Part shown: piece by piece, positions 25,801 to 37,800 of the stretch
How the letters are laid out: every line of letters begins with the position of its first letter
Numbering within the stretch: position 1 is the stretch's first letter
Origin: Macrosoma leucophasiata
Taxonomy: Eukaryota; Arthropoda; Insecta; Lepidoptera; Hedylidae
Direction: 5' to 3'
DNA length: 64,000 bases
Assembly: GCA_036365455.1 (NCBI GenBank)
Contig: JAWQUS010000009.1
Span: 1,084,001-1,148,000 of the forward strand
Notes under the pieces: generated by a model
What the model saw: only the letters and a program-made list of their open reading frames with translations
What the model was told of the DNA's origin: nothing
Databases searched by the model: none
Translations under genes and position numbers: made by a program

Positions 25801-28800
25801 CTATGATGTACACCAGCCGCGGGACCATGCGCGTGTCAAAAAGATATCGTCTTATTTTGATTTGATTAAAAACCATAAAAATTTATAACTATTTTCAATT
25901 TACGATATAATTTTTTTTTTTAATGTAATGGAAGTGGCAAACAAGCATGCAGTTCACATTGATGTTAAGCAATGACTGCAGCCTATAGACACCCACACAA
26001 AGACCAAGGTCAAAATGCAGATGCGTTACCACTCCTGAGGCCTAAGGTGTTATACCTCTGTGCCGGAAATTACAGAGCCGTACATTACCACCTGACCGGA
26101 ACACGATAGTGTTGAACACGATAGTGTTGAACACGATAGTGTTGAACACGATAGTGTTGAACACGATAGTGTTGAACACTACCATTTAGCGGCAAGTATA
26201 TTAGGTAATGCGGTGGTGCCTACGCCCGCCAGTGATGGAGTGTGGTGTTTTTTATACTTGCACGCAATGTTTTTTAATGGAGCTAAAACCATCGAGTGCT
26301 ACGAATGGTCGAATAATCGCTTCAAATTGTTTCGTTAACGATCCATTGTCTATTTCAACGACTATCAAATACGCAACGATAAATGAATTCCAAATATCTC
26401 TTAAAATTGAATTCCGAAAAGTCAACCAGTTTGAAATCAATCTCATATCCTTTTGTGTTTTGTAACTATCAATTAAAATTTTATCACGTTTTCGGCCACA
26501 AGCCTAATATGTATAAGTGGCAACAAGTCACGTTAAGCAATTTCTTGGACGTTTTTCTCTACCTTTTTTTTTCGACAAAAAGCCGCATCAAATAAGATCC
26601 TGTGCCATAAATATACCTGTCGCAATAAAGTTGCCAGAATAACGTCACAGAGACTGATGTATTGGCGAAAGATATGAAAAAATCGTGTGCTTGGTTCTAT
26701 CTATCAATGCAATAACCTAAGGCAGTGATCCCCAAAGTGGTCCAGATAAACCTGCTGCGGTCCATGGGAGACTCGATCGGGGTCTACGAAGGCATGAATA
26801 TAAATTGGAAATATGGGAATGTGATATAAATGTAGCAAGGAGAAGGTCCACCGAAACCATAAAATAATTGAAAGGGGTCTACAAGTAAAAATAGTTTGGG
26901 AACCTCTGACCTAAAGCAATAATACGATCAGTTGTCAATATTGACAGGCCTATCGCGCAATGATTTGATTGATTAATTGATGTTATTGATTCGCCTTCCA
27001 TACTTGGTGTGAAATAAAAGGAACCCACCAATTCGCTGCTGCGCAGGTGCAGATCAGCATTCAAGATCCATGCCGATGGCTTTTCCCATAGGTAGCGAGC
27101 CTATTGTCATCTCCTGAGCACATCACACATCACCAAACTTAGAGCGAAATTTCTAGAAAATATAAAAATCACCCAATAGTATTTCATTGGTGGTAGAGCT
27201 CCAGTGACGGAGCTCGCGTGCGTAGGCACCGCATTATACCTAATATACTTGCCGCTAGATGGTAGTGTTCAGCACTATCGTGTTCCGTGTACGGACGTGT
27301 AATTTCCGGCACAGAGGCATAATACCTTAAGCCTCAGGCGTGTAACGCATCTACATTTTGACCTTGGTCTTTGTGTAAGTCTCTATAGGGTGCAGTCATC
27401 ACTTAAAATCAATGTGAACTGCATGCTTGTTTACCACTTACATAACATAAAAAACCCCGCTCCAAGGCTCGGGATCGAATAATACTGCTATGGTAACAAT
27501 ACCTGGTAACTGCCTCAGTAGCGTAGTGGTAGCAGGCCACTACTATCACGCTGGAGGTCCTGGGTTCGATTCCCGGGTCGGGGACTATCAGAGATAACGG
27601 TTTAAAATCCTTTATCTCTGCTTCTATTGGGATTTTCCATTTTCTGGAAGTTTCCCAGTACCCCGGAGTTTGGTAATGTGCCCGGAGATGGCAACAGGTT
27701 CGCCACCTGTTACATGGGCCAAAACGTAACCGGCGAGTCGTGGGTGTTTGCATGTATGATTGAATGCATGCATTTACCTCTGTCTACCCCTTCGGGGATT
27801 ACAGGCGTGAAGTTACGTAACAATACCTGAAACAAGGCGATGTCGTTGTCATGCGCGACGCCAACGTTGTACATGGGGTGCGGCACCACGCGGCGCACCT
27901 TCACCTTCTGGCCGTAGTAGGCGTGCGAGCGGCGCCGCGTGATGCCCAGCTGGATCGTCCAGCCGTTCACGTCGGAGTGGCTGCAAGGATGGTGCAGTCG
28001 TTAGACCACTTTTTTTCATTGGACACTTTGGGTGTGACAAATGGCCTACTCTAGGCTCCACAACCCATGAAGACCCCATGTCATATATGGGGTTCAACCA
28101 CCTGATTGCATCACTTTTGTCCTCATTTCAGTTTTAAAATGACGAACCAGTTAGTCCAGCGGTGTGAAATTACCGTTCGATTCGTAGGGTCGCGGGTTCG
28201 ATTCCGCACCGGGACGGATATTTGTATGGTCTACAGATATTTGTTTCGGGTCTGGGTGTTTGTGTTTGTGTTGTATGTGTACAACAGCACCCACGACACA
28301 AGTGTATACCTGCTGTGGGACTGGGAGTGTAAGCATATTTTATTTATTTTCTGTCCTTAATTATTATTTTATTTGAAAGTATGATAGCGATAGCGATGAT
28401 ACTGACATGCGGCGGCACGTAATAACAAAAAACTGGTTGCCTGTAAAGTCGGTTTTACGGGCGAAGATTTTACGTGACAACGTCTTTTTCTCGGTAGAAA
28501 GGCATTCGCCGGTCCGGCAGGCCTCTCTCTTTTCGGTGACTCATCGTTACGTTACCGGGCGTTACACTTTTTCATGAGTGACTCCGAGCCGCAACCTAAT
28601 TTAAGACGTTGTCACGTCAAAACAATCGACGTTACTGGCAGTGAAGTATTCAAAGGTCTTTTGTCAAGTATGCCTATCAAAAATCATTTAAGTAAACTGA
28701 AACAATCTAGATTTATCACAGAATTAATATGGTCGCCATAGAACGTTATACTGGATACAGCAAGGACAGTGCTGAAATTAGTTTAGGGAAGTGAACTGTT

Positions 28801-31800
28801 TCTATTAATGTGTATCCTAATATGACCTATTGTCATCTCCTGAGCACATCACACAGCACCAAACTTAGAGCGAAATTTCTAGAAAATATAAAAATCCCAA
28901 TAGTATTTCACTGGTGGTAGAGCTCCAGTGACAGAGCTCGCAGGCGTACTCACCACCACATTACCGCATACTTGCCGCTAAATGGTAGTGTTCAGCACTA
29001 TCGTGTTCTCGTCAGGTAATGTACGGCCCTGTAATTTCCGGCACAGAGGCATAATACCTTAGGCCTCAGGGGTGGCAACGCATCTGCATATTAACCTTGG
29101 TCTTTGTGTGGGTGTCTATAGGCTGCAGTTATCACTTAACATCAATGTGAACTGCATGCTTGTTTGCCACTTCCATTACCTACATAAAAAAACCTGAGTG
29201 TTCATTAGATTATATGAGTTGTTTTTTTTTTATCTTTGAAAATAATAAAGCTGTCACTCCAAGCTGTCCTATGTTGAGAACTCAATCACGCAAGATTGAT
29301 ATTTATCACTTAGTTTTATATTGGTTCTAAGCATACCAAATTGTTAATGAGCATTATCTGTATTCGATTTTCAAGGACATGAATAAATAGAATCATATAC
29401 ATACTTGCCAACACAATGACTGGCCGTGAGCACCCACTGGTCAGCCACCAGCACGCCGGCACAATAGAACACCTCCTCGGGCCCGCCGAGTATGGCGGCC
29501 AAGAACGGCCAGTCCCCGGGCGAAGCCTCCACACCTCCAACTATGCGCTTGGTAGCTCCACCGATGGTACGACGCTTGCCACATTCTGAGGACAATCAAG
29601 GAATTGCCGTTGGCATCTTAATTTATGTAAATCTATGCTTTAAATCAGCTCGCGAGAAAAATATGACAATTGATTTCAATTGTTCATTCGCCGCCGGCGG
29701 TCTCTCGTGTCTTGACGGTTTAATATTATAAACATGAGGGGAAGTGTATCTGTCTTTCTGTTAGCGCCCTAACACACTAGCTATCCGCTAGCGCCGCGCA
29801 GCTTACCGATTTTACAATTTAATATGCAACCGCCTTTTATGCATAGTGCGTACAATAACAGGCGGTTGCATATTAAACTGTAAAAGCGGCTACCCGCTAG
29901 TGCGTTAGGGCGCTTAGGCTTTCACGGCCAAACAGCTGAGCCGATTACGATGATGTTCAACAAAGGAATGACGAAAACTACTTTTTGTGCCAAAAACAAA
30001 TAGCACCCGGAGGAAGTCGCAGGAAATAGCTTGTGCTCAATAACTATGGAACGATTTGTATATCGCGTAAACAATTGTTGTTTTTAAGGAGGCTAAAGAT
30101 GTTCTTAATCTAGAATAGTAACAGCAAAATATAGAGGTTTTATCCTTAGAGAACTAGAGCGATGGTCATAACCAGATAGTGTTGGAGTGCCGGTTGGTTT
30201 CGAAGAAGTCTGTAATATGCTACGAGCACTTTGAATAGATAAGCATTTGCGGTAAAACTGCACCAATCAGAAGGAGTCGTATTCAAGCAAGCGATTATCA
30301 TGGTTTGGGACTTTTTCGATTCTTGAAATATTTTATACGTTAAAAGTATTCATAGCTAAACCTGCAGCAAAAATTGCACGAAGAATGTGTTCGAAAGTGT
30401 TCTTATATTTAATGTTCAAATTCATTCAAAAATATCATTAGAAACTGAGCTCAAACCAGCGTCCGCATGTTTTGACTCACGAATGAATTTCAAAGGCATG
30501 AGAATAAAAAGACAATTCATCTCGACGTTACAAGCAAAGGTTTTTCAAAATTAAAATAATCATGTCCACGCCTTTGTTTCATCTTCACGTCCAGCGTTCT
30601 CTAAATTGAAATTTAAGCAAAACCCTTTTTGAGAGCAAACAAACAGTTATTAAAGCGGTTCAAGTGTCAGAGTTGAGCGGTTTGTGTTTCATATTTAAAA
30701 AGCCTTGATTCGTATTCATGAAGGAAACGTAACTTCACGCCTGTAATCCCCGGAGGGGTAGACAGAGGCAAATGCATGCATTCAAGCATACATGCAAACA
30801 CCCACGATTCGCCGGTTACGTTTTGGCCCATGTAACAGGTGGCGAGCCTGTTGACACCTCCGGGCAGATTACCAAACTTCCAGGTACTGGGAAATTTCCA
30901 GAAAATAGAAAAATCCCGACCATCGATATAAGACCAGAGATAAAGGACTTTACACCATGATCTCTGATGACCCCGACCCGGGAATCGAACCCAGGACCTC
31001 AGCGTGGTAGAAGTGGCCTACTACCACTAGGCTACCGAGGCAGTTCGCAAGTTCTCAATGCTCAAATTTTGAGTGTTTAAAGATAAATTTAAATTTCTAC
31101 GCGATTTGAACTGATAATTACCGCTGTGATACATAAAATTTTGAGTCATACATTGCCGAATTAGTAAAGCAAATAAATACATTTTCTCGGTTGTTATTGG
31201 AGTAATTATATTTGTGAAATTCGATCATAGCATAGTAATTAACATTTGACCTATAACATACGATTCCACTCACAGCCCCACACTAGGTATATGTAGTCGT
31301 GGGTGCCGTTGTAGGCCATACAAATATTTGTCCCGGTGTGGGGACCGAACCCGCGACCCGGGACAGACCTTTTAACATTACCTACAAAAAACGAAGTTTT
31401 ACTTTACAAAATATTTAGTTGTAATAATATACTTGCCGCTAAATGGTAGTGATCAGCACTATAGTGTTCCGGTCAGGTGGTAATGGCCCAGTAATTTCCG
31501 GCACAGAGGTTAACACCTTAGGCCTCAGAAGTGGTAACGCATCTGCATTTTGACCTCTGGTCTTTGTATAAGTGTCTATAGGCTGCAGTCATCACTTAAC
31601 ATCAATGAACTGCATGCTTGTTTGCCACTTTCATGACATAAAAATAATCATACCTATTTGTTTCTTTTGATCGATAGGTACATATGCTAAATTTAACAGT
31701 TACAATCAACAAAAAATATGTCATACGTACATTGTTTTTAAAAAAACTGTTTGCAAACCGCCTTTGACCCCACACTTGTATCACACAGCACCTGACGGTC

Positions 31801-34800
31801 CGCCATTTCAGAAACATAATTAAAGTTTTTTGCAATCTCAGCGGGCGGGATAACAATTAAGAAAAACAGATTACGTCGTACCAGACTTTGTCCTCGTCAG
31901 TGGGTTTAGCTACAGGTGCTCGGCCCAGTTTGCGGTAGAGTGGCAGGCGTAGTTAAATAAGCCGGGGAATTTTAGCAATACAATTGTAATGAAGGAGAGT
32001 TGTGGATTTGTGATTTGTTTAGATTGTTGATCTACCTCAAAACACTGTTTAAAACTAAATTTAGCAAATTTATTTAATTTTACATTTATAATGTCATTGT
32101 TTTGATAGCTGCAACAAGCATGGATGTTTAATATATACTGCAGCCTATAGACATCTGCATAAAAACGTTAAAATGCAGTCTAACTGCCCCGGTAGCTTGG
32201 TGGCAGCAGGCCACTACTACTACACTGAGGTCCTGGGTTCGATTCCCGAGTAGGAGGTTTTCAGAGATAATGGTGTTAAGTCCTTTATCTCTGATTTTAT
32301 TGGGATTTTTCCTTTTTCTGGAAATTACTTAGTAGCTCGAAGTTAGGTAATGTGCCCGGAGATGATGTGCTCACGTTTATTTGCCCGTGGTGAAAAAAAA
32401 AACTATTCATCCATACAAACGCTTAATTTGGTCTCTATTACACAGACATCAATCAGTGACGTGTATTTACACGTGCACCTGTGTGCGTAGCACGTAGAGA
32501 ATACCAAGAGTCGCCCATAAGAGGGGAGGAGGTTGAGTGAGGCGGGGAAATCGGACGGGACGTCGAAGTGTCCATACTATACGTAGTATTATTACATATT
32601 CTGTGACTAAACTGTGTTACTTTACTTTTATGAAGTGCTGCGGTGGACTGGTCCATGCACAAATTTAACTCATATACATACACTTGCGATCCGGCACCGG
32701 TCCGCCTCCGGCATCGTGTACATGAAGCCTAGAGCCTAAGAAACTTTTATACAGCTACAGTGTTCACCATCAAAGTGAATTGTGTGATTGTTCCCCTATT
32801 CATCAAAACCAGAAGAATTTAGAAAAAGGAAGTACCGATCTTTGAAACCTTTCTGTTTGAATCGGCGATGAAAGACGTGATATTGTAAGTACAAAAAAAA
32901 TTAATTGAATACGAAATTGCCGAATCGTTACAATTTCTTAAACGATATTCAGACCATTATCAATACAATGAGCCTATGTAGCCTTCGTACGAATTCGTAC
33001 AGCCTCGTAATAAGCATTATTGGGAATCAAATGGAGTCTTTCGTAGAAAAATCTCGGTGAAATCGGTAGCTACTTAAAATGGCCGCTCGAAAAGCGATGG
33101 GAAGCCGTAAAGAGGGAGCGTAATGGTCACACGTGTATTGGGCGACGATGGTGAAAATGTGTTTCGAAATGAGGTCACTACTACGGAATTTATAATCTTG
33201 GGTCTCTATTTTCAAAACAATCAGGGGTTGGCAGAATTATATACAACTCTATTTTTTTTTATGTAATGGAATTGGCAAACAAGCTTGCAGCTCACATCGA
33301 TGTTTAGTGATGACTGCAGCCTATAGACGCCCACACAAAGACCAAGGTCAAAATTCAGATGCGTTACCACTCCTGAGGCCTAAGGTGTTATGCCTATGTG
33401 CCAGAAATTAGAGGTCCGTAGATTACCACCTGACCGCAACACGATAGTGCTGAACACTACCATTTAGCGGCAAGTATATTAGGTGATGCGGTGGTGCCTA
33501 CGCCTGCGAGCTCGGTCACGGTTTGATAACACAATATATGTATGTAGGTGCAGTAATATAAATGACAATCGCCTGATCTGGGGTTCGCAAGTTCGGATCC
33601 CACAGCGGAACAAAAGACAGATTTGCCTTGGCTCACTCTGAGTCTGGACATGTTTATTTTTAATGTGATGCAATGACAAGTAACAGCCATACAGTTTACT
33701 TTTTTTTATGTAACGGAAGTGGCAAACAAGCATGCACTTCACATAGATTTTAAGTGATGCCTGCATCCTATAGACACTCACACAAACACCAGAGGTCAAA
33801 ATGCAGATGCGTTACCACCCCTGAGACCTTAGTTGTTTTGTCTCTGTGATAGTTATGACGGAGCCATACATTACCATCTAACCGGAACACGATAGTGCTG
33901 AACTACCATTTGGCGGCAGATAGGCTGCAGACATCATTTAACATACACGTGAACTACATGATAGTCTGCCACCTTTGTTAAATAAAAATATTTGAAACAA
34001 TTAACATAAACTATCTCGGTAGCCTAGTGGTAGTAGGCCACTACTACTACGCTGAGGTCCTGCGTTCGATTCCCGGGTAGGGAATTATCAGAGATAATGG
34101 TGTAAAGTACTTTATCTCTGGTTCTATTGGGATTTTTCCATTTTCTGGAAATTTCCTAGTACCTCGAAGTTTGGTAATGTGCCCGGAGATGTCAACAGGC
34201 TCGCCACCTGTTACATGGGTCAAAACGTAACCGGCGAATCGTGGGTGTTTGCATGTATGCTTGAATGCATGCATTTACCTATGCCTACCCCTTGGGGGAT
34301 TACAGGCGTGAAGTTACATTTCTTTTTTGTTTTTAATGAACAGGTGAAAAGAATCATAATCAGGTAAATGCAAATATACTGTAGATAATGAAACAAACAC
34401 GTTCTGTACTGTAGATAATGAAAGAATAACGTGATACCTCCCCACAACACTGCCTCGCTATTTATTTAACCATACAGGGCCGTGTTACCTTCACTCACTT
34501 ACATCTCACGATACGACACTACGTGATCAATACAGACGATGATTTTAAATAAATATTCACGTCTCTGATAGAATAAGAATTCAAGAGCGGGATTTTCGGC
34601 TTTACTCGCGGTATTATCGCGATAAAGGATACTGTGTACATATGAGTATGTACCTCCGCCAAGTCTAATGTTTAAAATACCGTGGACGTATAACTCCCTC
34701 ATCATCTCATATACTCGTATAACCTTCGTGTTTTCGCGATTTTTTAAAATAGTTTTTGGAAATACTCGGTATAACCTCTTTTCTTTATAATTTTGCAAAT

Positions 34801-37800
34801 GTAAAATATAATGTAAAGGATTCTAGTTTATGACCAGTACCAAATATAATCTTTAAAAAGACATTTTAAGTTTTACAGATTTGTTAAGGTCAAAAATGGA
34901 TGTAAAATTTCATAAACACGATGAATTTAATTGTTTTATATTATTTCGCATTAACACATGCTTGTGTAATATATTTTATTTTTAAAGAAAAATGGAAAGA
35001 AAAAATTGTCTTCAGGCGAGACTCGAACTCGCGACCTACTGGGAATCTAGTCCAGCCGCCCAGTAGGTCGCGAGTTCGAGTCTCGCCTGAAGACAATTTT
35101 TTCTTTCCATTTTTCTTTAAAAATAAAATATATTACACAAGCATGTGTTAATGCGAAATAATATAAAACAATTATTAAGGGTAAAAGCGACTTCTTTACG
35201 ATATTCAATAAACTGAAAAGTCTATTATATCGGTTGCCTAACTAGCATAGTTGGTAATAGATGGCGCTGCTGCTACCATAAAGCAATGCAATAGATGTGA
35301 TGGAAAAATTTGACAAATCGGGCAGGGCTTCAGTAGCTCAATTGGAAGAGCGGCTGGACTAGATTCCCAGTAGGTCGCGAGTTCGAGTCTCGCCTGAAGA
35401 CAATTTTTTCTTTCCATTTTTCTTTAAAAATAAAATATATTACACAAGCATGTGTTAATGCGAAATAATATAAAACAATTATTAAGGGTAAAAGCGACTT
35501 CTTTACGATATTCAATAAACTGAAAAGTCTATTATATCGGTTGCCTAACTAGCATAGTTGGTAATAGATGGCGCTGCTGCTACCATAAAGCAATGCAATA
35601 GATGTGAAGGAAAAATTTGACAAATCGGGCAGGGCTTCAGTAGCTCAATTGGAAGAGCGGCTGGACTAGATTCCCAGTAGGTCGCGAGTTCGAGTCTCGC
35701 CTGAAGACATTTTTTTCTTACGATGAATTTAACTGAACCTTAGTGGTTAAAAGTTTCTCAACTTATCATATTAATGCGGCTCTTAAAAAAACAATGGTAT
35801 ACCATTTCTTTATGAAATCATCTGTACTGTCACAAAATCAAAATGACTGAAGCCCTCAAGGTGGACAACGGTTTGACATACGAACTGCAGTAATTGCCGA
35901 CCATCCATATGAAAAAAATCGCAAATAAATTATATTTCTAATGGTTTCAATCAATATAAAATTAAAAAATCGGTCACGTGCATGTCGGGCCACGCGCAGG
36001 GTAGGGTTCCGTAGTTGTCAGGTTTGAATAATGTAATAAAAAATATATATTTTCTATGAAGTTGTTCAAAATTTTCCAGTATAATACATTTGGTCGAATA
36101 TTACTCGCAAGCTTGTAAAGCCAACTTAAGTGTGATAGTTTTCCCTTTAATTTCGTTATATTTAGCTATTGTTGCCGTTAAGTTGGATTTTCTAACAACA
36201 ACCGTTTAGTTGGTAGCGGACAGTTGACTCTAACGAAAATTAGCACTTTAAAGTTTAAATGGTCACGAACAGTTAACTAAATTGAAAAATCATATTAGCA
36301 CATCCCTAACATTTTTTGGAAGACCTATACAACAATATCTTACAATAAATAGAAAACGAAAAATAAAAAAAATATTCGCGCGTTACATGTAGGTCCCCTA
36401 AATCTATTTTCTATGTATTTATTCTACCACTTTGTCGGCGTGATTAAATTGACTTGTGCCAAATTTAAAGTTTCTAGAGTTATAAACCGCGGACGGGCAG
36501 ACAGACAGACAGACGGACATGGCGAAACTATAACGGTTCCTTGTTTACAACGGTACCCAAAAAATACATTAGAGAAGATTTAAATTAAGTATAATTAGGC
36601 AACTGCAACAAAATCCAAATGGGAAAAAGATCGATGAATGTAAAAACATCGCCGTCTATGACCTCCACATTTTATACGCTGTCAAAACCGTCAGCCCGAT
36701 GGAATTTAATAAAAAACGACATTAATCTAGGCCCAGGCGCTTCAGTCAAAACCTATTGTTAACCCTTTATTGAAAATAACCAGAATACCTCTGGTTTCGC
36801 AATCGAACATAAATTATTGGAATTTTCCGTAAGCCATGTGGTACTTAACAAGTCTAATAAATAAATGTGGACACAACTGAGGGTTGATACACAATGACCG
36901 TCGCTTATATTAACGGTATGATAAAATTTCATAACGTTTTCGCTGATTCTACGAATTCCATACAGTGTAAACACAACAGGGTCTGTATTATCAACATCAT
37001 GATACGAGTAAGAGCAACTATTGAACATGATATTCAATAACTTATCTTCTGTCTATAATTTAGTGTAGGCTTTATCCGATAAATAGTATATAGTTAGGTA
37101 ACTGCCTCGGTACCCTAGTGGTACCAGGCCACTACCTACTACTACGCTGAGGTCCTGGGTTCGATTCCCGGGTAGGGGGTTATAAGAGATAATGGTGTAA
37201 AGTCCTTTATCTCTAATTATGTTGGGATTTTTGCTTATTAATGGATTGGATTTTGGTAAGTATGGGATCCCATGATGTTGATAATCGCTATCCATCTTCT
37301 CTATTGAAATCTGGGAGTTTTTTAATTTCAATAGCCCCGCGTACCAATCGTGGAATGGGTTTGTGTTCTCTAGCGAGTATTTGGACTTTAACAAACCGGA
37401 TGTAATGGTTCGGCTTATCCGCTATGTGTTCACAGACTGCAGACCTCCCTGTTCTTCGGTTTTTGACATCAGCAATGTGCTCTTTAACGCGGGTGGATAC
37501 ATAATAATAATGTTTCTACCTTGTAACTTATTTTTCACAATATTTTTAACGAAAGTAAGTGCTCGTGGCATTCTTCTTTTTTTTGCAGTTCCCCAAAGCC
37601 TACCAGCTCAGCGTTTGGTAAGATGTCAATATGCTCACCATCTGTTGTAAAATGGAACAGAACGTAACTGGAGAATCGTGGACGTTTGCACGTATTCTTG
37701 AGGCAAGTTACCTTTAATAATTGTTTAATATTATTTCGCATTAACACATGCTTGTGAAATATATTTTATTTTTAAAGAAAAATGGAAAGAAAAATTTGAC

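Noticed and set aside
27710..27970. Minus frame extending past the catalytic-Asp exon into …[10 protein letters not shown]…
   Set aside because: The extension is SINE-B read through the splice donor; the exon ends at 27827.
28106..28360. 84-codon frame, and related frames at 620, 56811, 56863, 60709 and 60750
   Set aside because: All are SINE-A body translations (…[14 protein letters not shown]…).
35318..35395. Possible genuine tRNA genes at SINE-D heads
   Set aside because: Cloverleaf-like, but the anticodon stem has a mismatch and every copy is attached to the same SINE body; these are tRNA-derived heads.
35330..35515. Minus open frame (…[19 protein letters not shown]…), also seen at 34921-35151 +
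   Set aside because: It is a translation of SINE-D tRNA-like DNA and recurs wherever that repeat occurs; not a gene.
35061..35715. Possible CRISPR array from the regular repeats
   Set aside because: The 307-bp head-to-tail units have no short repeat/unique spacer pattern, and the genome is eukaryotic.
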